Shown here piece by piece: positions 16,639 through 22,992 of a stretch of 32,325 nucleotides of DNA (its first letter is position 1; each line of letters begins with the position of its first letter). The notes beneath the pieces are model-generated. The model did not search any database. It was not told the origin of the DNA and saw nothing but the letters and a program-made list of their open reading frames with translations. Source of the stretch: Anaerolineales bacterium (GTDB lineage: Bacteria; Chloroflexota; Anaerolineae; Anaerolineales; DRMV01); contig JALSPJ010000186.1 of the NCBI GenBank assembly GCA_026985995.1, positions 1 to 32,325 on the forward strand, written 5' to 3'. The position numbers and the translations under genes were made by a program.

Positions 16639-19442
16639 CAGCCTTTCCTCCTCGCATGGGGAATGGTTTTGCTGCGGCGCTGGTGCCACAGGCCCACAGC
16701 GGCCCAGCCCAAGGCCGCGGCCGCCAGCATGAAAGCCAGACTTTGCGGATACACCGCGCGGCCGAGCGCCGGCCGCCAGCCCACCCACAGATAGCCGACA
16801 ATGTAGCCCGCCCAGGCCGCGGTAAACACGCCCAAACCGTAGCGAATGGCCCAGGCCGCGGTGTAGCCCCGCCCCCGGGCCCAGGCCGCAGCCAGCGCGG
16901 CCAACAGCGCGGTGACCATGACGACCCAGGCCGCCAGGCCCAAACGCCAGCGCCACGGCGGCCGCGTCGGTTCCCCCGGGGGCCGCGGGGTGGGGGAAGG
17001 CGCGGGGGTGGGCGAAGGCTGGGGTGTGGCCGTGGGCAGCGGCGTGGGCGGCGCGCCCAAAATTTCCACCTGCAGCGGCTGCGAGCGGGCCTCGCCGGCC
17101 TCGGCCCAAATCTCCACCAGGCCGTTGGCATCCAGCACTAAGGAGCCCCGGGCCCGGCCGTCTTGGGTGCTCACTTCGGTGCGCTGCAGCACGGTTTGGC
17201 CCTGCCCCAGCACGAAGCGCACCGGCGTGCCGTCGGGCACGGGGTGGCCGTTGTGGTCGACGATGACATCGGTGTGCACGGCCACCAGCTGGCCTTTGGG
17301 CAGCTGCCAGGGCCCCCCGGCCACCGGCGGCGTGGGCGTGGCCCCCGCGGCGGTGATGACTTCCAGCGAGAGGGCGATGTCTTGCGTCGGGTCCGGCTGG
17401 GTCACCCGCCAGATGTCGTAACCGATTTCGGGAACCGACACAGGCGCCGCGCCCTGGGGCAGGGCTTCCTGGAACAACAGGCGCACCAGCATGGCGACGA
17501 AGGGCGGCGTTTTGCCGAACATGTCGTAGAAGGCGGTGACATTGGCCAAATGCGCGGCGTTGAGGGCGTAGGGCGATTGCAGGGCGAAGGCCACCACGGT
17601 CTTGTCGCGCAGGCGGTCGGGCGCTTGTTCCAGCAATTGGGGAATGGCCGTGCCGCCGGGCCGGTTGGGGTCCGGGTCCTGCACCAGCAGCACCACCCAA
17701 TTGGCGCGGCGCAGGGCCTCGTCGAAGGCCCGGTTGGGTTCCGCGTAGGGCGCGGTGAGCCAGTGGGCCAGGTCCGTGGCGGTGAAAACGGCCAAATGGT
17801 CGGGCTGCACCAGGCGCTGGGCCCGGGGGCCGTAAAGCTCCAACACGGTGCGGCGCAGCGCGTCGGGGTCCGGCACTTGCTGCAAAGGGCATTCGGTGCA
17901 CAGCCGATAGGCGACGGTGTCGACGATGAAGAGCAGGTGGTCGGTGCGGCTCGGCGGTGTGGGCAGCACCTCGGGCAGGTCCAGCAGGCTGGGGTCCAAC
18001 AGGGTGGCCGCGCGCTGGGCCACTTGAAAGGCCACCTCGGTGTTTTGGCCTACAGCTGTAAGGCGGTCCGCGGGGCGTTGGGTGCGGCCCAAGGAAAATT
18101 CCCCCAAACGGGCATATTTGAGGGTCAGAATGCGCAGCACCGCGTCGTCGACCCGCTGGGCAAAAGCCGGGTCCTGGAGGTATTTTTCCTCGAACGCCTG
18201 CAGCACCGCGTCCACGGTGGCGACATACGAGGGCTCCTCGGCGCGCGGGTCCACGAAGCCGGGGCCGAGATACAGCAGATGGTTCCCGGCCAGGAAGGCT
18301 TCGCGCGCCAGCCGCTGCGGGTCGTAGGGCTGGCCCAAGGCCCCGGCATAGCGGTGCAGGGCCGGGCTGCCCAGGTCGTCGCTGACGAACAGGCCCGGTT
18401 GGGCGTACCATTCCCCCACCGCGGGGTCGGCCAGCACCTGCTGCAGGGCTTTGGCGTCTAAACTCACGGGCGGGGTGGTGGGGCGAATGTTGCCTTGCAG
18501 GGCGAGGTAGCGGATGTGGCCAATCATGAGGGCATCGACCCGGCCCTCGGGTGGGGCCTGCATGACCTGCAGGAAGGGGGCCAGGGTGGTGGTCCGCATG
18601 TCTTCCCAGGGCTTGCGCACGGTGGGAATTTCCTCGGCCAGGGGGCGTTGGGCGCCGCCGTAGCCGGGGAAGTAACGGCCCACAAAGGCCACCCGGCCCT
18701 GGCTGCCCTGGTGCACGCCCTGGATGTAGGCCTGGGCCAGGCGGCCCACCCAAAAGGGGTGGGAACCGAAGGCCCGCACGCTCAAGTCGCCTGGGGAGCC
18801 CACCGCCGCGGTTTCGAGCACCTCCAGGGGCGGGCCGAAGAGCAGGTTGACGCCCAGCGCGTCCAGCTCCTGGCCCTGGAGCGCGCCGGCCTGGCGGGCC
18901 AGGTCCGGCTCCCAGGTGGCGCCCAGGGCCATGGGGCTGGGCAAGGGGGAAAGCGCGCCGGGCAGGGCGTCGCGGGGCGCGGCGTCGCCTTCCCACTGCA
19001 GGGCCACCCACAGGGGGATGAACTGCGGGGGCTGGGGCTCGCCGGTGGTGGGGTCGGTGATGCGTTCGTCGGCTTCGGGGTAAGCCCAGTCTTGCAGCTG
19101 GTTGGTCAGGGTTTGCAGCGCGGGCAGGGTGTCGGGCGGGGGGGCGAAGTTGTCCTGGTCGCGACGCAGCACCACGCCGCCGATGCGGCGTTCCACCACC
19201 CAGCGGTAAATGGGGTCTTGCTCGGTCGGCTGCGTGCCCGGGAAAGTGACCAGGAACAGCTGGCCGACTTTTTCGGTGGGGGTGAGGCGCGCCAACAGGG
19301 CCTGGGCCCGGTCGTACGGGGTGAGTTCCGCGTGGGCCTGGGGGGATGGCATCACCCCCCAGGCGAGGAGCCCGCACAGCAGGCCGACCCAGGCGTAGCG
19401 CGCCAGGCGGCGCCAGGGGAACGGCAAAGGCGATGGCGGCAT
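16638..19442 (-). CDS. GH3-like (NagZ-type) extracytoplasmic protein with degenerate active site and membrane tail
   Basis: 934 residues from the ATG at 19442. It has a signal peptide (RRLARYAWVGLLCGLLAWGV, cleavage near AHA-EL at 38/39). A family-3 glycoside hydrolase N-terminal barrel follows: TPTEKVGQLFLVTFPG, IGGVVLRRD, MALGATWEPDLA, and the nucleophile region LFVSDDLGSPAL (D355/D356). The usual K-H-F-P-G-H-G with its downstream D-S-H loop is replaced by RYFPGYGG (256-263) and PLAEEIP. The acid/base dyad of NagZ therefore looks lost. Next come an alpha/beta C-domain, an Ig/invasin-like segment (about 720-810), a TP-rich linker and three or four C-terminal membrane helices. Family members cleave N-acetylglucosamine from muropeptides; this one may bind rather than cleave. 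It heads the xpt-guaA transcript. The start choice rests on the signal peptide and on the promoter ending 8 nt upstream. Confidence 0.8.
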   Translation of the reverse strand: MPPSPLPFPWRRLARYAWVGLLCGLLAWGVMPSPQAHAELTPYDRAQALLARLTPTEKVGQLFLVTFPGTQPTEQDPIYRWVVERRIGGVVLRRDQDNFAPPPDTLPALQTLTNQLQDWAYPEADERITDPTTGEPQPPQFIPLWVALQWEGDAAPRDALPGALSPLPSPMALGATWEPDLARQAGALQGQELDALGVNLLFGPPLEVLETAAVGSPGDLSVRAFGSHPFWVGRLAQAYIQGVHQGSQGRVAFVGRYFPGYGGAQRPLAEEIPTVRKPWEDMRTTTLAPFLQVMQAPPEGRVDALMIGHIRYLALQGNIRPTTPPVSLDAKALQQVLADPAVGEWYAQPGLFVSDDLGSPALHRYAGALGQPYDPQRLAREAFLAGNHLLYLGPGFVDPRAEEPSYVATVDAVLQAFEEKYLQDPAFAQRVDDAVLRILTLKYARLGEFSLGRTQRPADRLTAVGQNTEVAFQVAQRAATLLDPSLLDLPEVLPTPPSRTDHLLFIVDTVAYRLCTECPLQQVPDPDALRRTVLELYGPRAQRLVQPDHLAVFTATDLAHWLTAPYAEPNRAFDEALRRANWVVLLVQDPDPNRPGGTAIPQLLEQAPDRLRDKTVVAFALQSPYALNAAHLANVTAFYDMFGKTPPFVAMLVRLLFQEALPQGAAPVSVPEIGYDIWRVTQPDPTQDIALSLEVITAAGATPTPPVAGGPWQLPKGQLVAVHTDVIVDHNGHPVPDGTPVRFVLGQGQTVLQRTEVSTQDGRARGSLVLDANGLVEIWAEAGEARSQPLQVEILGAPPTPLPTATPQPSPTPAPSPTPRPPGEPTRPPWRWRLGLAAWVVMVTALLAALAAAWARGRGYTAAWAIRYGLGVFTAAWAGYIVGYLWVGWRPALGRAVYPQSLAFMLAAAALGWAAVGLWHQRRSKTIPHARRKG

Positions 19443-19450
19443 ACATTTGC

Positions 19451-19479
19451 ATTGTATCGCGGCCGGGCGCGGGGGGCAA
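19451..19479 (-). promoter_or_regulatory. Putative leaderless promoter of the GH3-like > xpt > guaA operon
   Basis: Minus strand: TTGCCC (19479-19474), exactly 17 nt, then TACAAT (19456-19451). The -10 is 8 nt before the ATG at 19442, and no Shine-Dalgarno intervenes. The arrangement suggests that transcription begins at or just before the start codon. Confidence 0.5.
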
Positions 19480-19521
19480 GCCGCGATGCCCCTTGCGCCC
19501 GGGCTTTTCCAAGTACCCATA

Positions 19522-19600
19522 AAATCACACGGAGGCACGGGGAACACAGAGAAGCAGGAGAAATTATCCTATTCGTGTTCTCTGGGCCTTCGTGTGAATT
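19522..19600. repeat. Imperfect 28-bp inverted repeat (MITE/REP-like palindrome)
   Basis: Left arm 19522-19549 (AAATCACACGGAGGCACGGG and onward) and right arm 19573-19600 (its reverse complement begins AATTCACACGAAGGCCCAGA) match at about 80% of positions, with a 23-nt AT-richer loop. As RNA it would fold into one long hairpin. It sits between the promoter of the GH3-like gene and the repeat mosaic and has no counterpart in the second mosaic. No open reading frame is inside. Confidence 0.6.
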
Positions 19601-19627
19601 GCACCCTGCCCAGCTGACCGGGCGTTG

Positions 19628-19673
19628 TTGGAAGTTGGAAATTGGTGGCTGGAGGTTGGTGGTTGGAAGTTGG
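19628..19673. repeat. Heptanucleotide tandem repeat, left copy: seven TTGG-headed units
   Basis: TTGG (once CTGG) recurs at 19628, 19635, 19642, 19649, 19656, 19663 and 19670, an exact 7-nt period with consensus TTGGNRG. The block is 46 nt long, identical in length and phase to the block at 27803-27848. Runs of GG every 2-5 nt give it the potential to form a two-tier G-quadruplex. Confidence 0.85.
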
Positions 19674-19674
19674 C

Positions 19675-19697
19675 GGGCGCCGCGCGCCCCTACCGCG
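19675..19697. repeat. Hairpin unit A1 with CCCCTACCGCG tail
   Basis: GGGCGC (19675-19680), loop CGC, GCGCCC (19684-19689), then the tail CTACCGCG. It is the first of several units in the window with a self-complementary stem followed by the constant CCCCTACCGSG sequence. Confidence 0.6.
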
Positions 19698-19698
19698 C

Positions 19699-19755
19699 TC
19701 CCTGCTCACCGCTGACTGCTGTTGTTCATCCGCGTTCATCCGCGTGAATCCGCGG
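19699..19755. repeat. Heptad (TGNCTGC) plus decad (nnnATCCGCG) tandem block, left mosaic
   Basis: Heptads TCCCTGC, TCACCGC, TGACTGC and TGTTGTT occupy 19699-19726 with an exact 7-nt period. They run straight into decads TTCATCCGCG (19725-19734), TTCATCCGCG (19735-19744) and TGAATCCGCG (19745-19754) with an exact 10-nt period. The same heptad-to-CATCCGCG junction recurs at 19855-19869, 27894-27908 (degenerate) and 28069-28083. Confidence 0.8.
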
Positions 19756-19770
19756 TTTCATTCCCCGGAC

Positions 19771-19825
19771 GACCCACCGGGTCGCCCCTACCGCGGCGGG
19801 CGCACCGCCGTGCGCCCCTACCGGG
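19771..19825. repeat. Two hairpin units (A2, A3) with constant CCCCTACCGSG tails
   Basis: A2: GACCC (19771-19775), ACC, GGGTC (19779-19783), then CCCCTACCGCG. A3: GGGCGCAC (19798-19805), CGCC, GTGCGCCC (19810-19817), then CTACCGGG. The stems differ in sequence but stay complementary while the tail is conserved. Confidence 0.7.
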
Positions 19826-19826
19826 C

Positions 19827-19896
19827 TGATTGCTGACTGCTGACTGCTTCCTGCTGTTATTCATCCGCGGCTTCATCCCCCCGGCGCACTGCCGGG
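19827..19896. repeat. Second heptad/CATCCGCG junction and trailing hairpin, left mosaic
   Basis: TGATTGC, TGACTGC, TGACTGC, TTCCTGC and TGTTATT (19827-19861) form an exact 7-nt array. CATCCGCGG follows, then CATCCCCCCGG and a CCCGGC-gcact-GCCGGG hairpin (19880-19896). The CATCCCCCCGG stretch is also present in the right mosaic at about 27973-27983. Confidence 0.75.
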
Positions 19897-19920
19897 CGCC
19901 CGCGCCGAATTTCGCGAAAG

Positions 19921-19996
19921 TTGAGACATGACATTCGTCACCTGGCTCAAAAAAACAATCTTGACTATTCTTGCTAAAGGTGGTCAAGAAAGTCAA
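19921..19996 (+). promoter_or_regulatory. Putative promoter/operator of the Rrf2-oxidase operon: two adjacent palindromes
   Basis: Palindrome 1: TTGAG (19921) ... TGAC-attc-GTCA (19929-19940) ... CTCAA (19946-19950). Palindrome 2: TTGACTATTCTTG (19961-19973), 11-nt loop, CAAGAAAGTCAA (19985-19996), complementary apart from one extra A. The region is strikingly A/T-rich compared with its surroundings. A TATTCT (19966-19971) could serve as a weak -10. Rrf2 proteins commonly bind palindromes overlapping their own promoter, so autoregulation is a reasonable inference. Confidence 0.5.
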
Positions 19997-20023
19997 CTTT
20001 TTGCCACGCGGGCGAGGGCGGTG

Positions 20024-20473
20024 ATGCGCTATTGGATCAACCGACGCACGGACTACGCCATTCGGGTGGTATTGGGCCTGGCCAAGCACCCCCCGGGGAC
20101 GCGGGTTTCGGCCCAGCAGCTCAGCCAGGAAATGCTCATCCCGCTCTCGCTGCTTTACAGTTTGCTTAAGGAACTCAGTCGGGCCCAGCTGGTGCGCACT
20201 TACCCGGGGCCCAAAGGCGGCCTGGAACTGGCCCGCCCGGCGCAAGACATCACCCTGCGTGATGTCATCGAGGCCATGGACCGGCTGCCCCGGGTTTCGG
20301 AGTGCATTGACTTGCCGGATTCGTGCCCCTTTTCTACGGCCTGCCCGGTGCGCCGGCGGTGGGCCCGATTGCAGCGCCTGATTTTGAAAGAGCTGGAAAG
20401 CACCACTTTCGCGGATTTGGCCGCCGAGGCCCAGGGGGTGTCGGTGGCCTTGAAGGCGGACCAGGAACCATGA
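20024..20473 (+). CDS. Rrf2-family transcriptional regulator, probably Fe-S
   Basis: 149 residues. The winged-helix DNA-binding part begins MRYWINRRTDYAIRVVLGLA, continues with a helix-turn-helix at about 29-55 and the wing RTYPGPKGGLELARP. Three cysteines (C94, C101, C107 in ECIDLPDSCPFSTACP) match the Fe-S ligand loop of IscR/NsrR/RsrR-type regulators. The cluster would sense iron-sulfur status, redox or nitric oxide; which one is unknown. The start is the ATG at 20024 with GAGG 7 nt upstream and the typical family N-terminus; the frame is open further upstream but holds no similarity. It is first in the operon and overlaps the SCO gene by 4 nt (ATGA). This strongly suggests it controls the downstream copper-assembly and oxidase genes, probably through the palindromes in front of it. 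Confidence 0.9.
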   Translation: MRYWINRRTDYAIRVVLGLAKHPPGTRVSAQQLSQEMLIPLSLLYSLLKELSRAQLVRTYPGPKGGLELARPAQDITLRDVIEAMDRLPRVSECIDLPDSCPFSTACPVRRRWARLQRLILKELESTTFADLAAEAQGVSVALKADQEP

Positions 20474-21147
20474 AGGCCTATCGTTGGGTGGTTCGCGGGG
20501 TTTACGGCTTTTTCGGCACGGTGTTCGTGGCCGTGGTGGCGTTCAAGGTGTTTCAGCCTGTGCAGGTGCTGCCCCGGGTGCGCCTGGGCCCAGGTTTCAT
20601 CTTGGTGGACCAAAACGGCCAACAGCTGACCAACGAGGACCTGCGGGGCAAAGTGGTACTGTACGCCTTCCTCTACACCCGCTGCCCGGGCGATTGCTAC
20701 GGCATCGTGCCCACGCTGCAGCGGGCGCAGGCCGAGGGGCCGGCCATCATGGGCGACATTCCCTTTCGCATCGTGGCCATTTCGCTGGACCCGGCCCACG
20801 ACACCCCCGAAGTGCTACGGGCCTATGCCCGGCAGGTCGGCGCGGACCCCGCGGTGTGGACCTTCGCCACCCACCCCGACCCCAAACGGCTGAAGCTGAT
20901 TGTGGGCGCGGGGTTCGGCGAGTATTACGAACCGCAACCCGACGGCAGTGTGCGCTTCGACCCGCGCTACATCCTCATCGACGGCTGGGGCATCGTGCGC
21001 GGGGAATACAAGTACGAGACTTTGGCGTCGACCGAGGAGCGCATTCTGCGCCACTTGGGCGTGCTGGCCGAGGAAATTCGCAACAGCCAGGGCTCGGCCA
21101 AACTGGCCTATGAGGCCGCGCATTTCTTCCTTTGTTACGCACCTTGA
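20470..21147 (+). CDS. SCO1/SenC-family protein lacking the copper-ligand histidine
   Basis: 225 residues with one N-terminal membrane anchor (about 8-28) and a thioredoxin-like SCO domain. The CxxxC motif is present as RCPGDC (C72, C76), and VAISLDPAHDTPEVL matches the family. In active SCO proteins a conserved D-H about 90 residues later provides the third copper ligand; here the equivalent stretch reads RFDPRYILID (163-171), with proline in place of His. It may thus act as a thiol-disulfide oxidoreductase that keeps the CuA cysteines or its partner SCO reduced, rather than as a copper donor; that is inference. There is an extra C222 near the C-terminus. Its start overlaps the Rrf2 stop, and a second, complete SCO gene follows 21 nt later. 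Confidence 0.85.
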   Translation: MKAYRWVVRGVYGFFGTVFVAVVAFKVFQPVQVLPRVRLGPGFILVDQNGQQLTNEDLRGKVVLYAFLYTRCPGDCYGIVPTLQRAQAEGPAIMGDIPFRIVAISLDPAHDTPEVLRAYARQVGADPAVWTFATHPDPKRLKLIVGAGFGEYYEPQPDGSVRFDPRYILIDGWGIVRGEYKYETLASTEERILRHLGVLAEEIRNSQGSAKLAYEAAHFFLCYAP

Positions 21148-21168
21148 TGCATGTGGAGGTTGGCTTCG

Positions 21169-21768
21169 ATGGCGTATAAAAAGCCCGTATTGGTCCTGGT
21201 AGGCGCGTTGCTCTTGGTTGCCGTTGGCTGGTGGGGGTGGAACCGGTTTCGGCCTTACGCGTTTCACGGCACGGTGCTGCAATCGACCGAGCCGGCGCCC
21301 GATTTCACCCTCATGTCGGCCGACGGCCCGGTGAGCCTGCGGGACTTTCGGGGCAAGGTGGTCATGCTCTACTTCGGCTACACCTTCTGCCCCGATGTGT
21401 GCCCCACCACCCTGTTCGAGGTGCAGCGGGCCATGGAGCTGTTGGGCGACGACGCGGACCAGGTGCAATTCATCATGGTTTCGGTGGACCCGGCTCGGGA
21501 TACGCCCGAACGCCTCAAGGAATATGTACAGTACTTCGACCCCCGTTTCATCGGTGTGACGGGCAGCGAAGATGAGATTGCCGAGGTGGCCACGCAATAC
21601 GGCATTTATTACCAGAAACACGAGGGTACCGTGGCCACCGGGTATCTTGTCGACCACACGGCCAGCATCACCGTGGTCGACAAGAAAGGGTATGTCAAGC
21701 TCATCTTCCCCTATGGCACCCCGGCCGAAGATATGGCCGCGGACCTCAAGTATCTCATTTCCCATTGA
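21169..21768 (+). CDS. SCO1/SenC-family copper chaperone for cytochrome oxidase CuA
   Basis: 199 residues. An N-terminal membrane anchor (about 6-24) is followed by a thioredoxin-like domain. All three copper ligands are visible: C74 and C78 in FCPDVCP, and H163 in YLVDHTASITVVD. SCO proteins deliver or reduce copper for the CuA centre of oxidase subunit II on the outer face of the membrane. The subunit II gene lies four genes downstream in this operon. The ATG at 21169 has GGAGG 9 nt upstream; an alternative in-frame ATG at 21151 has no site and overlaps that GGAGG. Together with the PCu(A)C protein next to it, it forms the standard periplasmic CuA assembly pair. Confidence 0.93.
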   Translation: MAYKKPVLVLVGALLLVAVGWWGWNRFRPYAFHGTVLQSTEPAPDFTLMSADGPVSLRDFRGKVVMLYFGYTFCPDVCPTTLFEVQRAMELLGDDADQVQFIMVSVDPARDTPERLKEYVQYFDPRFIGVTGSEDEIAEVATQYGIYYQKHEGTVATGYLVDHTASITVVDKKGYVKLIFPYGTPAEDMAADLKYLISH

Positions 21769-21787
21769 CCCTTTGAGGAGGTCTTCC

Positions 21788-22240
21788 ATGAAGCGCTTCA
21801 TTCGCTTACTGGCGTTGATGTCGGCCGTCGTGGTTGCGTTGGCCGCGTGCCAAAAGGCCGCCGGGCCCCAAATCCAGGTGGAAGACGCCTGGGGCCGGCC
21901 CTCGCCCAAGGTGGCTACCGCGGGCGCGTTCTACATGACCCTGCGCAACACGGGCAATGAGGACGACGCCCTGATTGGCGCTTCGTCCGACGCCTGCGGC
22001 ACGGTGGAATTGCACGAATCTTTCAAGACCGCCGAAGGCGCCATGGGGATGCGCCCGGTGGAGGGCGGGAAAATCGTCATCCCGGCCGGGCAGACCGTGG
22101 AGCTCAAGATGGGCGGGTTGCACATCATGTGCATCGATAAAAAGGTCGACTTCACCCCCGGCACCAAGGTCAAGCTCGTCTTGCACTTCGAGAAAAGCGG
22201 CGACATGCCCATCGAGGTCGAGATTCGCCAGCCCAAGTAG
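21788..22240 (+). CDS. PCu(A)C copper chaperone, lipoprotein
   Basis: 150 residues. The signal peptide ends in a lipobox, LAAC, with C21 as the lipid-modified residue, so the protein is predicted to be membrane-tethered outside. The copper-binding H/M set of the DUF461 family is present: H76 in ELHESF, M86/M88 in GAMGMRP and H112/M114 in GLHIMCID. PCu(A)C proteins hand Cu(I) to SCO or directly to CuA. The extra C70 and C115 are not part of the usual motif. GAGGAGG lies 8 nt before the ATG. It sits 19 nt after the complete SCO gene and just before the oxidase subunits, in the order expected for an assembly cassette. Confidence 0.93.
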   Translation: MKRFIRLLALMSAVVVALAACQKAAGPQIQVEDAWGRPSPKVATAGAFYMTLRNTGNEDDALIGASSDACGTVELHESFKTAEGAMGMRPVEGGKIVIPAGQTVELKMGGLHIMCIDKKVDFTPGTKVKLVLHFEKSGDMPIEVEIRQPK

Positions 22241-22329
22241 GCCGTCTTTGCGGGCTCTCCCCCTCGGGGTGGGGCGGGGGCCTTTGTACCTTGTTGGCCG
22301 TTTTTTCCATCCATCCAAGGAGGTGCCGT

Positions 22330-22461
22330 ATGAGTTCCCAACCCCCTGAAGATTTTGCCCCCCGGGGCACCTGGGTCATCGTACTCATCTTCGTCGCCTT
22401 GCTGATTATCATTTGGGGTTCCGTGTACTGGATGCTGCTCCAGTATGGCCCGACCGTCTAA
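22330..22461 (+). CDS. Cytochrome oxidase subunit IIa-like membrane microprotein
   Basis: 43 residues, MSSQPPEDFAPRGTW followed by one membrane helix (about 14-38, VIVLIFVALLIIIWGSVYW) and a short tail. GGAGG (22320-22324) lies 5 nt before the ATG, and the stop is 18 nt before subunit II. Thermus ba3 oxidase has a single-helix subunit IIa of about 34 residues that replaces the missing first helix of subunit II. The position directly ahead of subunit II, the size and the 'P/G-W' entry to one helix fit this family (COX2A). The assignment rests on size, topology and context, since such short proteins carry little sequence signal. It would sit in the membrane beside subunits I and II. Confidence 0.75.
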   Translation: MSSQPPEDFAPRGTWVIVLIFVALLIIIWGSVYWMLLQYGPTV

Positions 22462-22479
22462 GGAAGGAGGAAGGCCACC

Positions 22480-22980
22480 ATGAGTTCCTTGCATATCGAC
22501 AAGCACGAAAAGCGCTGGATTACCATCAGCATCGCCTTGTTGGCCGCGTTTGCGGTGTTGATTGGCGTGGCCGGGTTCGCGCTGGGCGTGCAGGTGCCTA
22601 CGCTGGACCAGAAAATCGACCCCACCAAATTGGACCAGGACCCGGTGTGGTCCAACCCGGGTGTGCGGGAGCTGGTGCCCGGCAAGAAGTATGAAGTCTA
22701 TCTGATTGCCCAAACCTGGCAGTTCGTCCCCCGGGAAATTGTGGTGCCCGCCGGCGCGAAGGTGACCTTCTATGTCACCAGCCGCGACATTCAGCACGGC
22801 TTCAAAGTGCTCAACACGGACCTGAATGTGCAGGTCATTCCGGGCTATGTGGGCAAGCTGAGCTACACTTTCGATGAGCCCGGCGAGTACAAGTTCATCT
22901 GTACGGAATATTGTGGCTTGGGTCACGCGGCCATGTTCGGCGTGATCAAAGTCGTGCCCCCCGAAGAATACGGCAAATGA
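22480..22980 (+). CDS. coxB: Cytochrome c oxidase subunit II, ba3-type (CuA)
   Basis: 166 residues, the short form typical of ba3-type oxidases. A single N-terminal helix (about 14-36) is followed by a cupredoxin domain. The CuA ligands are complete: H106 in DIQHGF, then C141, C145, H149 and M152 in CTEYCGLGHAAM. The YLIAQTWQFVPREIVVPAG block is a standard subunit II strand pair. CuA accepts electrons from cytochrome c and passes them to the low-spin heme of subunit I. AAGGAGG precedes the ATG. It is 12 nt before subunit I. The likely donor is one of the two related cytochrome c domains encoded downstream. Confidence 0.95.
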   Translation: MSSLHIDKHEKRWITISIALLAAFAVLIGVAGFALGVQVPTLDQKIDPTKLDQDPVWSNPGVRELVPGKKYEVYLIAQTWQFVPREIVVPAGAKVTFYVTSRDIQHGFKVLNTDLNVQVIPGYVGKLSYTFDEPGEYKFICTEYCGLGHAAMFGVIKVVPPEEYGK

Positions 22981-22992
22981 GGGAGGTCGGCC

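Noticed and set aside
16639-16700. Guanine riboswitch upstream of xpt
   Set aside because: There is no leader: xpt starts inside the stop codon of the preceding gene.
16063-19512. Apparent 1149-residue fusion ending in xanthine phosphoribosyltransferase
   Set aside because: Only the last 191 residues look like protein; the rest is a shifted frame of the GH3-like gene. The xpt ATG has its own GAGGAGG site and overlaps the GH3-like stop.
19628-19870. CRISPR array
   Set aside because: The repeats are 7 or 10 nt, without spacers of uniform length, and no cas gene is present.
22241-22329. Terminator after the PCu(A)C gene
   Set aside because: C-runs and G-runs with TTTGT and TTTTTT nearby look suggestive, but only a 4-bp stem forms and the downstream gene continues the operon with a strong ribosome site.
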